From: Sansalvadorimonas sp965243775
GTDB lineage: Bacteria; Pseudomonadota; Gammaproteobacteria; Pseudomonadales; Endozoicomonadaceae
Assembly (NCBI GenBank): GCA_965243775.1
Contig: CBDEWF010000128.1
Location: forward strand, 1-64,000
Direction of reading: 5' to 3'
Length of the DNA: 64,000 bases
Shown here: one piece after another, positions 55,026 through 64,000 of the stretch
How the letters are laid out: each line of letters opens with the position of its first letter
How positions within the stretch are numbered: position 1 is the stretch's first letter
Notes under the pieces: generated by a model
What the model saw: only the letters and a program-made list of their open reading frames with translations
The model's database searches: none
What the model was told of the DNA's origin: nothing
Position numbers and translations under genes: made by a program

Positions 55026-55688
55026 TCAGCCACTGATATCCCGCTCAAGGGAGCGTTTGCGGATGACCTGCTGAGCTTCTGGAGTGACCAGGTGTGGGTA
55101 AGCTCTCTCAACAGATCTGGCAATAAAATCAAATGGAACATCTGCAAAGGTTCCATGGTCTTTCAGGTATTCCATATGGCGTGATCCATCTACATCATAT
55201 TCTTGGAAGATAGAGTCTTCGTGCCCGTCAAACTCAAGGGGAGCCACACCCATGTACTGACAAAGCCGGGCGTTAAATGCCGGTGTGGCTTTTACCCATT
55301 TCCTGTTCAGATACAACTCAATAAAGCCATGCATAACAAAGACATCACTTTTCAGGTATTTGATAAGTTGAGGGCTAGAGATGTGGTTTTTGACATCAGC
55401 CAGTCCCAGGCGGGAGGGAATACCTAGTGAGCGACAGGCTGCTCCGAGCAGAACGGCCTTTGGAATGCAATAGGATTCACCGGCTTCCAGGCAGTAGCTG
55501 GCACAGAGGGTCTCTGGATCAACGCTGAAAACATAAGGGTTATAGCGGATACTGTCTCTGACCTCGTGGTATAACCTGACAGCCTGATGCACAGGGTCGG
55601 TTTCCCGGCCAATCACTCCGTGGGTCCAACTCTGGATAGCAGGATAGTTGTAATCGAAAAAACGGGTTGAAGCCAGATACTCCTGCAT
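55026..55688 (-). CDS. Transglutaminase-like domain protein
   Basis: 220 residues, no signal peptide. A transglutaminase-like (cysteine protease fold) core: YHEVRDSIRYNPYVF, the cysteine in GESYCIPKAVLLGAACRSLG, then IPSRLGLADVKNH, and the histidine in VMHGFIELYLNRKWVKATPA. The third catalytic position usually Asp is FN here (PAFNARL). Related proteins are amidases or peptidases; the substrate is unknown. Confidence 0.85.
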   Translation of the reverse strand: MQEYLASTRFFDYNYPAIQSWTHGVIGRETDPVHQAVRLYHEVRDSIRYNPYVFSVDPETLCASYCLEAGESYCIPKAVLLGAACRSLGIPSRLGLADVKNHISSPQLIKYLKSDVFVMHGFIELYLNRKWVKATPAFNARLCQYMGVAPLEFDGHEDSIFQEYDVDGSRHMEYLKDHGTFADVPFDFIARSVERAYPHLVTPEAQQVIRKRSLERDISG

Positions 55689-55848
55689 TGCTCGCGTCCT
55701 TTATTGTTATTTTCACTAACCAAATGGCTGTTTGCGCAGTATATCTGCCAGCAGGGAGCAGTTCACTTGCTTCTGTTGACCATTGAGAGTGGCGCAAGGT
55801 TTCAGGATTAGGGTGTGATCCCCCTAAACATTATCAAGAGGTATAAAT

Positions 55849-56229
55849 TTGGAGTATGAGTTTATCCGGGACTTTACCGGTTTAGTACAGGCGCGGTTTT
55901 CCATGGGGCATGAAGCTATGGGAGCATGGTTGCAGGAAGAAATTAGCAGCCGGGTATCAATCCTTCCTGAGCTTTATCGGGTCATTGAGCAGCTGCAGAG
56001 GTGTGAGCGCTGGGAGTATGTGCTGGATGGTTCGGAATATAGCCTCCGCCTGGGGCGTACGGAAGCTGAAGTGGTCAACTCCCGGGTTGATTTCGACTTA
56101 TCCTGCAGTGCTCTGGATGATATGGCAGAAGATATGGACTGGTATGATCAGGAGTCCCGCTGCAGTTGTGGTCTGGATGATTTTCTAGCCATACTGAAAG
56201 AGTGGGAGCGGTTTATTATCCGCCGTTAG
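55849..56229 (+). CDS. yacL: YacL family protein (UPF0231)
   Basis: 126 residues from TTG 55849 (AGAGG eight bases upstream), giving MEYEFIRDFTGLVQARFSMG, HEAMGAWLQEEI and MDWYDQESRCSCGLDDFLAI as in E. coli YacL. Small acidic cytoplasmic protein of unknown role. Convergent with fliJ. Confidence 0.9.
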   Translation: MEYEFIRDFTGLVQARFSMGHEAMGAWLQEEISSRVSILPELYRVIEQLQRCERWEYVLDGSEYSLRLGRTEAEVVNSRVDFDLSCSALDDMAEDMDWYDQESRCSCGLDDFLAILKEWERFIIRR

Positions 56230-56250
56230 CTGCTGCCGCAGTCGTTTCGT

Positions 56251-56703
56251 CTATTTTCGGTCAGGCTGCTGGCTGCTGTTCTGCCGCTGACTCATAATGC
56301 TGGCCATTTCATCCAGCTGCTTCTGTTCAGAACGGGAGGCTTCCAGCTGTTCTTCCTGATGATATTTCTGCATCAGTACTTCAGTTTTACGCATTTCCAG
56401 CTGGGCCTTCTGAAGCTCCTGGTTCTTTCGCCTTTGCTGGGACTGCTGGACAGCCACCTGCTGGTTCTGGTGCAAAATGATTTTGTCCAGCTGGTCATGA
56501 AACTGCTGAGTGTTGTTCAGGGTCAGGCCGTTTTTTATTGTACCACTGGATAGCGGGTTGTTATTGCGGAAGTTGTTCAGAGCTTGCAGTCTCTGCTCCT
56601 CCTCGGTCAGTTTGTGGGCAGCGGCCATGGCCTGGGTTTCTGCTTCCTGCTTTTTCTGCTCCTGGATACTCAACCACTGTTGCAGGCGTCCTGAGCGGGT
56701 CAT
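56251..56703 (-). CDS. fliJ: Flagellar export protein FliJ
   Basis: 150 residues, an antiparallel coiled coil with AETQAMAAAHKLTEEEQRLQ and QQFHDQLDKIILHQNQQVA. FliJ links the export ATPase FliI to the gate. Twelve bases after fliI; last gene of the fliE-fliJ run in this window. Confidence 0.88.
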   Translation of the reverse strand: MTRSGRLQQWLSIQEQKKQEAETQAMAAAHKLTEEEQRLQALNNFRNNNPLSSGTIKNGLTLNNTQQFHDQLDKIILHQNQQVAVQQSQQRRKNQELQKAQLEMRKTEVLMQKYHQEEQLEASRSEQKQLDEMASIMSQRQNSSQQPDRK

Positions 56704-56715
56704 ATGTTACTTCCT

Positions 56716-58044
56716 TTATGTCCCTATGGTTTGTAACTGCTGAATACTGCTGTCCCAGCCTGCCTGTTCCCGCATTCCCTGCTGCAACAGAGCGGTCATG
56801 GCCGGCTGATTACGAATGGCTTCATCAAGGGCAGGGTTGCTCCCTTTCTTATAGGCTCCCAGTGTCAGTAGATCACTGTTTTGCCGGTACAGGGAATACT
56901 GGCGGCGGAAACTGTTGGCCTGTTGCTGGTGTTCAAGGGAAGTGACCTGGGGCATAACCCGGCTGATGGAGGCCTCAATATCTATAGCGGGATAGTGGCC
57001 GGCTTCAGCCAGACGACGGCTTAGCACAATATGTCCATCAAGAATGGCGCGGGAGGCATCGGCAATAGGATCCTGCTGATCATCACCTTCAGACAGTACG
57101 GTATAAAAGGCTGTTATCGAGCCGCTGCCGTCTTTTCCGTTGCCAGCCCTTTCTACCAGCTGGGGAATCAAACTGAATACCGAGGGTGGATAACCTTTGG
57201 TGGCAGGGGGTTCGCCAATGGCCAGGGCAATTTCGCGCTGAGCCTGGGCATAGCGGGTCAGGGAGTCCATCAGTAGCAAAACATTGCGACCCTGGTCGCG
57301 AAAGCCTTCAGCAATGCGATGGCACATCAGGGATGCACGCAGGCGCAGAACTGGAGACTCGTCGGCAGGCGCTGCGATAACCACAGCCCTAGCCAGGCCT
57401 TCCTCTCCCAGGGTGTGTTCTATAAACTCCCGTACTTCCCGGCCCCGTTCACCGATGAGTCCAACGACAACAACATCGGCTGTGGTCATCCGGGTCATCA
57501 TCCCCAGCAAAACAGACTTACCTACACCACTGCCGGCAAACAGACCCAGTCTCTGGCCTTTGCCAACACTGAGCAGGCTGTTGATGGCACGAATACCCAC
57601 ATCAAGTGGCTCTGAAACAGGGCGGCGCTGCAAGGGGTTGATAACCTCGCTCTGCAGGGGCAGTGTCTGGCCTGATTGAATCGGTCCCTTGTTATCCAGG
57701 GGTTCACCGGCACCATTAATAATACGCCCCAGAAGACCTTTGCCGGTGGGAACCTGGATGTCCTGCCGGATCGGGGTGACCGGATCGCCGGGGCCAAGCC
57801 CGCGAGCCCGATCCAGGGGCATCAGAAACAGACGGTCACGGTCAAAGCCCACCACTTCAGCTTCAACAGGAATCCCCTGTCGTGTACGGATCATGCAGCG
57901 CTGGCCTGTCTCCATCCGGCAACCGACAGCTTCAAAAGTCAGGCCGGTTGCCCTGAGCAGTTTGCCCTGAAGCTCTGCCGGTGCAATATTGTCCAAACGC
58001 TCAAGACTGCGCTCATATAACTCACCAAGGTGCTCAGGATTCAT
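56716..58044 (-). CDS. fliI: Flagellar export ATPase FliI
   Basis: 442 residues from ATG 58044, chosen because GGGGAGGAG lies close upstream (an in-frame start at 58068 is further inside fliH). F1-beta-like ATPase: Walker A GLFAGSGVGKSVLLGMM, GLIGERGREVREFIEH, Walker B VLLLMDSLTRYAQAQREIAL, then GEPPATKGYPPSVF. Energises export by the flagellar type III system. Confidence 0.96.
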   Translation of the reverse strand: MNPEHLGELYERSLERLDNIAPAELQGKLLRATGLTFEAVGCRMETGQRCMIRTRQGIPVEAEVVGFDRDRLFLMPLDRARGLGPGDPVTPIRQDIQVPTGKGLLGRIINGAGEPLDNKGPIQSGQTLPLQSEVINPLQRRPVSEPLDVGIRAINSLLSVGKGQRLGLFAGSGVGKSVLLGMMTRMTTADVVVVGLIGERGREVREFIEHTLGEEGLARAVVIAAPADESPVLRLRASLMCHRIAEGFRDQGRNVLLLMDSLTRYAQAQREIALAIGEPPATKGYPPSVFSLIPQLVERAGNGKDGSGSITAFYTVLSEGDDQQDPIADASRAILDGHIVLSRRLAEAGHYPAIDIEASISRVMPQVTSLEHQQQANSFRRQYSLYRQNSDLLTLGAYKKGSNPALDEAIRNQPAMTALLQQGMREQAGWDSSIQQLQTIGT

Positions 58045-58816
58045 TCCTGAACTCCTCCCCAAATACATCTATCAGTGCCTGCAGGCTTTGCTCAAGACGC
58101 AGTTCAAAGGATGCATTCACGGCATTCTGGCTGGTTTCGATATAGCAGCCGCCAATACGCTGGTTGGAATCCACATGAATATGCCAGTTAGCATTAATGT
58201 TGTCCCGAAACTGCTCGGCCCGGATTCGGTCTGAAGGGTTGATAATAATGGTTGGAATTTCATCATTATCGGTTGGCAGCATGCGCAGGGCGCAGGATAT
58301 GGCCCGGGTAATGGTGTCCGGCTGCAGCTTCAGTTCAGTCATGATCACCTTGCGGGCCATGGCGCTGATCAGCTCCTGTAGCTGCTGTAACTGACGTTTA
58401 TCCCGGGAACATTGCCAGACACTCATCTGCCGATACAGCTCTTTTAACAGGGTCTGCTGCCTGTCAATTTCAGCCTGGGCCTGCTCCATGCCGGCCCGAA
58501 AGCCCTCTTCCTGTCCGGCCTGAAGCCCTTGGTGATGACTTTCTTCGAAAATCTCCTGGTGGACAACTGGCTTCAACTCGTCCTTGAGGCTTTTGACTGC
58601 ATCCTCTTTTCCTCGGGCATAACCTTCCCGCTGGGCCTGGGCCAGGGCATGCTGACGCTGCTCGGGAGTTTCCCGAATCAGGCCATCATCCTCTTTCTCT
58701 TCATTAGAAGAGTGCCACTCGGTAGCCTTCAGTGAGGATTGCTCGCTTTTTGCCCAGGGAAAGCGAGTGATGGTGCCTTTCTTCTCTGGAAAGAGTGGAC
58801 GAGTTGTGTCGCTCAT
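58034..58816 (-). CDS. fliH: Flagellar export regulator FliH
   Basis: 260 residues. Binds and restrains FliI. The N-terminus holds TITRFPWAKSEQS; a charged middle region with GYARGKEDAVKSL and GLQAGQEEGFRAGMEQAQAE (GxxxG repeats) is characteristic; the C-terminal domain has ARKVIMTELKLQP and RIGGCYIETSQNAVNASFEL. Overlaps fliG by one base and fliI by 11. Confidence 0.9.
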   Translation of the reverse strand: MSDTTRPLFPEKKGTITRFPWAKSEQSSLKATEWHSSNEEKEDDGLIRETPEQRQHALAQAQREGYARGKEDAVKSLKDELKPVVHQEIFEESHHQGLQAGQEEGFRAGMEQAQAEIDRQQTLLKELYRQMSVWQCSRDKRQLQQLQELISAMARKVIMTELKLQPDTITRAISCALRMLPTDNDEIPTIIINPSDRIRAEQFRDNINANWHIHVDSNQRIGGCYIETSQNAVNASFELRLEQSLQALIDVFGEEFRNES

Positions 58817-59859
58817 TAGATCACCAGCTCATCGTTGGCGTGTAGTTCTACCTGTTCATCGGCTTCAAGGCGACGTGCAAGCTCCAGAATTTCGTGTCGT
58901 GCATTACGAACCAGGCTCATACGTACAGATCCCAGGCCGTCTATCTCTTCCTTCAGGTACTTGGAAGCACGTTTACTCATGCAGCTGAATACCCGCTCAA
59001 GGCGCAGCTCGGGAACGCCCTTGAGGGCAAGGGCGAGAACATCCTGGGAAGCGTTTTCCACGATAATGGTAAGGTTGGCCAGATCCAGACCAAGCAGGTG
59101 TTCAAAGTTAAGACGCAGATCATTAACTTCACTGGCCAGCTCTTCGTCAGTCTCTTTGATACCGTTAAGCAGCCAGGTGCCGTCCATATCATCCATGAAG
59201 TTAATCATTTCAGCCAGGTGACCAGCACCATGAATCGGTGTGGAATCACTGGCGCCCTGATCAAAGGTAGAGATCAGGTCGGCAACAGTATCAAGGGAAG
59301 TTAATGGAATATCCTTGAGACGAGCCAGTCGGTTGGCCAGGTCCAGACGTGCTGCTTCCGGCAGCTGGGACAGTACTGCAGAAGCTTTGTCAGGAGACAG
59401 GCAGGCCAGAACCACAGCTTGCAGTTGTGGTTTTTCATTGCGGATCATGGCCAGAATATCCCCGGCCTCAAGCCATAGCAGTCGCTCCAGAACAGGGTTT
59501 GTTTCAATGGAGGAAGAGAACTTCATCAGGCTCTTGGCCCGGTCTTCCCCCAGGGCTTCCTGCAGGGTGCGGTTGACATAGTCAGAACCAGCCAGCAAAG
59601 AGCTTTCATCACAGGCTCCAAGCAGTGACTCTGATGCCTTGGCAAGGTCTTCCCTGCGCACAACCTGGATAGATTCCATGGCCCGGCTCAGGGTCATGAT
59701 TTTATCAGGTGGCATCAGGCGGATAACATTACCGGCCGCTTTCTCACCCAGACCAAGCATAAGAAGAGCTGCCTGTTCCAGAGGAGAACGCTCGGAGGCG
59801 GTACGGTAGGAATCTTCCAGGGGAAGGTCCTCATCCAATGCGGGCAGTTCGTCTGTCAT
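58816..59859 (-). CDS. fliG: Flagellar motor switch protein FliG
   Basis: 347 residues. Rotor protein of the C-ring that takes torque from MotA. Typical segments: ERSPLEQAALLMLGLGEKAA, RLLWLEAGDILAMIRNEKPQ, LARLKDIPLTSLDTVADL and the torque helix region DVLALALKGVPELRLERVFS. It starts within the fliF stop (ATGA). Confidence 0.96.
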   Translation of the reverse strand: MTDELPALDEDLPLEDSYRTASERSPLEQAALLMLGLGEKAAGNVIRLMPPDKIMTLSRAMESIQVVRREDLAKASESLLGACDESSLLAGSDYVNRTLQEALGEDRAKSLMKFSSSIETNPVLERLLWLEAGDILAMIRNEKPQLQAVVLACLSPDKASAVLSQLPEAARLDLANRLARLKDIPLTSLDTVADLISTFDQGASDSTPIHGAGHLAEMINFMDDMDGTWLLNGIKETDEELASEVNDLRLNFEHLLGLDLANLTIIVENASQDVLALALKGVPELRLERVFSCMSKRASKYLKEEIDGLGSVRMSLVRNARHEILELARRLEADEQVELHANDELVI

Positions 59860-61442
59860 TGTTTATCAATCCACTGCTGCAGCACCATGGCTACCTGTTC
59901 TGGGTTATTCAGAGTCAGCTGGCGGGCGCGCTCGATGGTCTTGTCCTGAGGATGCACAGCCAGGGTCAGGCCAGCCTTGACTGCATCTTTACTCTCATCA
60001 ATATCAAGCACTTTCTGTCGTGCTTCAGCTTCTTTACGCTCTTTGGCAATCTTGCGGCGGTAGAACTGCAGGCGCAGCAACAGTCCAATAAACAACAGCA
60101 GAATAGCTGCAGAACCTGTTATGACATACTGGCCATATTCGCCGTCAAAGATCATGTACCATGGGGACGGATCTTCTTCAACAAAGTTGGAAGAGAATGG
60201 CAGACTATACAGGCTGATCGTATCTCCACGGCCAGTATTCAGGCCCACGGCATTACTGACCAGGCTGGTCATGGTGTCAAGAGCTTCAGGTGTCCAGCCT
60301 TTCCCGCTCTCTGTGGTAAGGCTGTTAACCACTATACCAATGCTGAGCTTTTCCAGAGTGCCGGCAGCCTTACGGTTGCGGCTGATGGTTTTGTCAACCT
60401 CGTAGTTGCGCTGGGTCCTTGAGCTGGAACTGGAGCGCCCCGCCTCTCTGGTGGAGAGGGCATTCGCTGTCCGGTTGCTCTCTACACCGGGGACTCCCTT
60501 TGCCGGTACAGCAGACTGCTCATCGTTAGCAATATTTTCACTTCGAACAGCCCTGTTGTCAGGATTGTAGGTTTCCTTGATGACTTCACTGGAGTTGTAG
60601 TCAATATCCGCAGTGACTTGAACCCGGAGGTTGCCTGTTCCAACAACTGGTTCCAGCAGGGTAGTAATACGCTGGGACAGGGCTGCTTCCCGTTTCCGGG
60701 TGTGTTCTTCCTGCCATTCCGGAATGCTGCTGGCCATGCTGGCAGACAGAGCATTACCGTTCTGGTCCATTACCGTGACATTTTCCGGGGTTAGATCAGG
60801 AATACTGCCAGATACCAGATTGACGATAGCCTGAACCTGGTTTTCCCGAAGGCGGGCACCGGGGTAGACATCAACGAATACAGATGCTGTCGTTTCCGGA
60901 GTCTCCCGCATAAAAGAGGAGCGCTCCGGCATAGCTATATGAATCCTGGCGTTTCGAACGGCACTCAGGCTGATAATAGTTTTGGCCAGCTCACCTTCCA
61001 GACCCTGCTTGTAGCGGGCATGTTCCACAAACTGGCTGCGACCCAGTTCACCATTAGTTGATAGTAGCTCCATACCGGCGGGGAGGTCAGGCGTTACACC
61101 GCTGGCCGCCAGGGTCATCCTGGCCTTCGCCAGAAGATTGTCGGCTACCAGAATCTGACCGCTGTCCGGGTGAAGGGTATAGGGGATGTTACCTGCGGAA
61201 AGTGTTTCAATAATATTGGCAGCGTCATATCGCTCCTGCTTGCCAAACAGTGGGCGCAGGCTTTCGCTGCCACCCCAGAGCATGGCTGCGGCAATGGTTG
61301 CGATGATTGCGGCTATGAGAACCAGAACAAGGCCGCGATGCTGTTTTATTTGGGGCAGCAGTTGCTCGCTAAAGGTGGTGCGCAACTCTTCTAGTCGTTC
61401 GCGCGCTACCGGCATAGCAGCTATGGCTGATTGGGACGGCAT
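59856..61442 (-). CDS. fliF: Flagellar MS-ring protein FliF
   Basis: 528 residues. Two membrane helices (about residue 42 and about 430) flank the periplasmic ring-building domains with EGELAKTIISLSAVRNARIH, IAMPERSSFMRE, VDVYPGARLRENQVQAIVNL and TVMDQNGN. The cytoplasmic tail binds FliG. Intact. Confidence 0.96.
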   Translation of the reverse strand: MPSQSAIAAMPVARERLEELRTTFSEQLLPQIKQHRGLVLVLIAAIIATIAAAMLWGGSESLRPLFGKQERYDAANIIETLSAGNIPYTLHPDSGQILVADNLLAKARMTLAASGVTPDLPAGMELLSTNGELGRSQFVEHARYKQGLEGELAKTIISLSAVRNARIHIAMPERSSFMRETPETTASVFVDVYPGARLRENQVQAIVNLVSGSIPDLTPENVTVMDQNGNALSASMASSIPEWQEEHTRKREAALSQRITTLLEPVVGTGNLRVQVTADIDYNSSEVIKETYNPDNRAVRSENIANDEQSAVPAKGVPGVESNRTANALSTREAGRSSSSSRTQRNYEVDKTISRNRKAAGTLEKLSIGIVVNSLTTESGKGWTPEALDTMTSLVSNAVGLNTGRGDTISLYSLPFSSNFVEEDPSPWYMIFDGEYGQYVITGSAAILLLFIGLLLRLQFYRRKIAKERKEAEARQKVLDIDESKDAVKAGLTLAVHPQDKTIERARQLTLNNPEQVAMVLQQWIDKQ

Positions 61443-61505
61443 CTGTTCAATGTCTCCGTGTCCCGAAGGTCAAATTTCGGGTGTTTACGCTGTCGGGAAA
61501 TAGAG

Positions 61506-61817
61506 TCATACGGGCATGTTAAATACAGATTCATAGGCGGAAACAACTCGATTCCGTACCTGCATCAGGCCTTGAAAAGCAAGGCTGGATTTCTGACTGG
61601 CAATCATGACGCCAGCAAGGTCATCAGTGGCTCCAGTCTCGTAATCAGCTCGTAGCTGGTCAGCTTCCATTTGCAGGTCATTAACATGTTCCACGGCCTG
61701 TTCGAGATAGGTTCCGAAGTCCTGGCCCTGAAACTCACGTCTCTCAATGCCTTTTGATTCAAGCGATGCGATATCAACATTGCTGAGCGAGGTAAGCGGT
61801 ATGTTGGTGTCAATCAT
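61506..61817 (-). CDS. fliE: Flagellar hook-basal body protein FliE
   Basis: 103 residues. Links MS ring and rod. Conserved: FGTYLEQAVEHVNDLQMEAD, LAGVMIASQKSSLAFQGLMQ and RNRVVSAYESVFNMPV. First structural gene after fleR, 75 bases downstream of it. Confidence 0.93.
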   Translation of the reverse strand: MIDTNIPLTSLSNVDIASLESKGIERREFQGQDFGTYLEQAVEHVNDLQMEADQLRADYETGATDDLAGVMIASQKSSLAFQGLMQVRNRVVSAYESVFNMPV

Positions 61818-61892
61818 GCTGTTGGCCCCTACAGAAAACTGTAGCTATTGCTGCTAATAAACAGAAATCGGTTGGAATCGTTAAAAATAAAA

Positions 61893-63266
61893 TCAGGTTT
61901 CAATTCCAAGCTCTCTCATTTGTGCCAGTTTGTAACGCAGCATCCGGGTGGTAATTCCCAGCTCGTTTGCTGTGTCCCCACGGTGGCCGTGGTGTTTATT
62001 CAGAGTTTCATGGATCACCCTGAATTCTGCTTTTTTACGACTGCCGACGGGTAAATTATTAAAATCAGCCGTTTGGCTGTCTAATTGTTCGGGTGTTAGC
62101 TCAGGCCGTTGTTCTGATGGTTGTTCAGGTTTTTTATCAGACAGTTCCCTTGACGGAAGCATAAGATCCTCTGCCTGGATTTGGCTCCCTTGGCTTATCA
62201 CACAGGCTCTGTGGACAATATTGTCCAGTTCGCGGATATTGCCGGGCCAGCTGTATTGCTGCAAGCTTGTCTCGGCCAGGGGGCTGAAAGCTTCTGGCCG
62301 GCTGGGTCCGCTATGGCTGTGCTTGGCCAGCAGGTGGCGAGCAATTGGCAGGATATCAACAGGACGTTCCCGTAATGGTGGTATATGTAACGGTATAACG
62401 TTCAGTCGATAAAACAGGTCTTCCCGAAAGTTACCGGCCCTGACCTCATCATCCAGATTGCGGTTAGTCGCTGTAAGAACTCTGATATTGACGTCTATTG
62501 GGTCCTGGCTCCCTAAACGCTCCACCTCACGTTCTTGCAGAACTCTTAGCAGTTTGGCTTGTTGAGACAGGGGCATCTCTGCGATTTCGTCGAGAAACAG
62601 AGTGCCTCCGTCGGCCTGCTCAAACTTGCCCATCTGCCGGTTCGCAGCCCCGGTAAAGGCCCCTTTCTCATGACCAAACAGTATGGACTCAAGCATAGTG
62701 TCAGGCAGAGCTGCACAGTTTACCGCGACAAATGGCTTAGAGGAACGGCTTGAGCGGCTGTGGATAAAGCGGGCCAGTACCTCTTTTCCTGTGCCTGACT
62801 GACCGGTGATCAGGACTGTGGCATCACTGCTGGCTATTCGGCTAGCCATATCCTTGATTTGCCTGCTGGCCAGATCTTCAGCGATCCAGTCGTGTTTGCC
62901 TGCAGACGGTGTCACTGATTTCAGCTGGCACAGCAGCCGGGCAGGAGGGAAGGGTTTCACCAGGTAATCCCTGGCTCCGGCCTTCATGGCTGCAACGGCT
63001 TTTTCGGTATCAGCATAGCCGGTCATAAGAATGACCGGGAGTTCCGGGTTGTCTTTGTGCATCCTCTGCATCAGAGTGTAACCATCATCCCCGGGCAGAT
63101 TTATGTCGCTGACAACGGCATCAAATCGGTGGCGCGTGCAGATGGTTATGGCCTGTTCCGCACTTTCAGCGACACATGTCCTGTAACCGGCAAGGCTGAG
63201 GGTGTCAGACAGGGCCGTACGGAGGGTGTGGTCATCTTCTACGACCAGAACATGTTGCGGCATCAT
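61893..63266 (-). CDS. fleR: Sigma-54-dependent response regulator FleR/FlrC
   Basis: 457 residues from the ATG at 63266 (GGGGAGAA upstream; a longer frame to 63344 lies inside fleS). Receiver domain with VVEDD, phospho-acceptor Asp54 in SDINLPG and VKPF; AAA+ domain with GQSGTGKEVLARF, the sigma-54 contact loop GAFTGA, GGTLFLDEIAEM and FREDLFYRLNVIPL; C-terminal Fis-type helix-turn-helix RGDTANELGITTRMLRYKLA. Activates rod/hook operons such as flgB, whose sigma-54 promoter is visible. The ATG overlaps the fleS stop. Confidence 0.93.
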   Translation of the reverse strand: MMPQHVLVVEDDHTLRTALSDTLSLAGYRTCVAESAEQAITICTRHRFDAVVSDINLPGDDGYTLMQRMHKDNPELPVILMTGYADTEKAVAAMKAGARDYLVKPFPPARLLCQLKSVTPSAGKHDWIAEDLASRQIKDMASRIASSDATVLITGQSGTGKEVLARFIHSRSSRSSKPFVAVNCAALPDTMLESILFGHEKGAFTGAANRQMGKFEQADGGTLFLDEIAEMPLSQQAKLLRVLQEREVERLGSQDPIDVNIRVLTATNRNLDDEVRAGNFREDLFYRLNVIPLHIPPLRERPVDILPIARHLLAKHSHSGPSRPEAFSPLAETSLQQYSWPGNIRELDNIVHRACVISQGSQIQAEDLMLPSRELSDKKPEQPSEQRPELTPEQLDSQTADFNNLPVGSRKKAEFRVIHETLNKHHGHRGDTANELGITTRMLRYKLAQMRELGIET

Positions 63267-64000
63267 ACGGCGTTCTCCCCTGAAGACGGAAAGCTTACAG
63301 TTGCCTGCAGTGGTAGCTCCAAGATGATGCCAAGCCCCCCCCAAAGATCTCCCTTATCAAGAGACAAAGTGCCGCCATGGGCTTCTGCAATTAGCTTCGC
63401 CACGGGAAGTCCAAGTCCTGTGCCAGTGGTTTTGGTACTGTGAAATGGCTCTGTTGCCTGACGCATTTCGGCTTCCGTCAATCCTTTACCATTATCCTGA
63501 AGGGATAATGTCAGCCAATTGTTGTCGCTGTTGCACTGGATCTGAACAGCAGTGGCACCGGCTTCTTTAGCGTTGTTCAGGAGGTTACCAAGGGCGGAGA
63601 GCAGAGTGTTTCTGTTGCACTGAATAGAATGTTCTGTCCCCGTGCACTCTATTCGCCAGTCAATCTTTACATTATGCCAATTTGGATTTTGGCAGTGTTG
63701 CCTGAGATCAGCTATTAACTCTTTAATAGTAATAATGTCGTAAAGGACCCGCCCTCCTCTGGCAAAAAGCAGCAGATCACTGATCTTCTGGCCAATAGCA
63801 CTTAGCTCTTGCTGAAGCGTACCGAGAGCGCTTTTTCCTGCCGGACAAAGCTTGTCTCCCAGAAGCCATTCCAGGTTGCCTGCATGGAGCATGGAAGTTG
63901 TCAGAGGGGTACGAAGTTGATGGGACAGCGCTGCCAGCATCTGGCCCATGCTGTCCATACGTTTTTGTCGATCCAGTGCTTCCTGCAACAGGCGGGCTGC
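63263..64000 (-). CDS. fleS: Sensor histidine kinase FleS/FlrB (5' end outside window)
   Basis: The last ~245 codons of a kinase. The phosphorylation motif LAALSHQLRTPLTTSMLHAG lies in HisKA, and the ATPase domain shows NLLNNAKEAGA, LQDNGKGLTEAEM and KTTGTGLGLPVAKLIAEAHG. No membrane segment is visible in this part. The reading frame is open to the window edge, so the start lies beyond. Partner of FleR by overlap and by the conserved fleS-fleR-fliE order. Confidence 0.9.
   Translation of the reverse strand, partial: AARLLQEALDRQKRMDSMGQMLAALSHQLRTPLTTSMLHAGNLEWLLGDKLCPAGKSALGTLQQELSAIGQKISDLLLFARGGRVLYDIITIKELIADLRQHCQNPNWHNVKIDWRIECTGTEHSIQCNRNTLLSALGNLLNNAKEAGATAVQIQCNSDNNWLTLSLQDNGKGLTEAEMRQATEPFHSTKTTGTGLGLPVAKLIAEAHGGTLSLDKGDLWGGLGIILELPLQATVSFPSSGENAV

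Overview
The window looks like part of a gammaproteobacterial chromosome, and the mix suggests an Oceanospirillales/Endozoicomonas-like host-associated marine bacterium. Reasons: the uvrA-MFS-ssb block and a pseudomonad-type fleS-fleR-fliEFGHIJ order; ATP-dependent PEP carboxykinase; YceH and YacL; IS630 and IS66 remnants; and several large exported proteins with eukaryote-like features (zinc-finger arrays, kinase-like folds). The taxonomic call is inference. No rRNA or tRNA gene was seen.

Layout. 1-4 kb: uvrA (3' part cut by the window edge), a TauE/SafE permease, a YajR-type MFS transporter and ssb. 4-9.6 kb: rhodanese lipoprotein, a large hybrid sensor kinase, and an Lnt-like membrane protein that has lost its catalytic residues. 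9.7-26.7 kb is an accessory region: a 169-bp MITE abutting a frameshifted IS630 element, a 1256-aa exported protein, a decayed IS66, an exported protein with sixteen identical-length 32-aa C2H2-like zinc-finger repeats, a CobE/CbiG-like protein, pckA, an internally duplicated exported membrane protein, a methyltransferase, a sodium:neurotransmitter-type symporter and an AT-rich orphan.

26.8-63.9 kb is a nearly complete flagellar locus in several minus-strand operons: (fliC) - fliD-fliS-fliT-fliK-fliL-fliA-motA-motB; flgB-flgL; fleS-fleR-fliE-fliJ; plus a divergent flgA-flgM-flgN operon on the plus strand. FleS/FleR with sigma-54 should activate mid-class genes (a near-consensus sigma-54 promoter lies before flgB); FliA and FlgM control late genes. 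Two islands interrupt it. The 36-38.5 kb island holds a nucleotidyltransferase, REP-like repeats, a GIY-YIG remnant and a YgjV-like protein. The 50.2-56.2 kb island holds a second MITE, yceH, a HopJ-like protein, a pseudokinase/zinc-finger exported protein, a truncated pseudouridine synthase, a transglutaminase-like protein and yacL.

Two features stand out. First, a ~64-78 bp mobile repeat occurs four times; one copy sits in frame inside the flgI signal peptide with a 9-bp target duplication. Second, single-base, mostly homopolymer indels are concentrated between 34.6 and 46.0 kb (fliC, flgK, flgG, flgF, flgE and a coiled-coil gene), which is either recent decay of the flagellum or a local sequence-quality problem.
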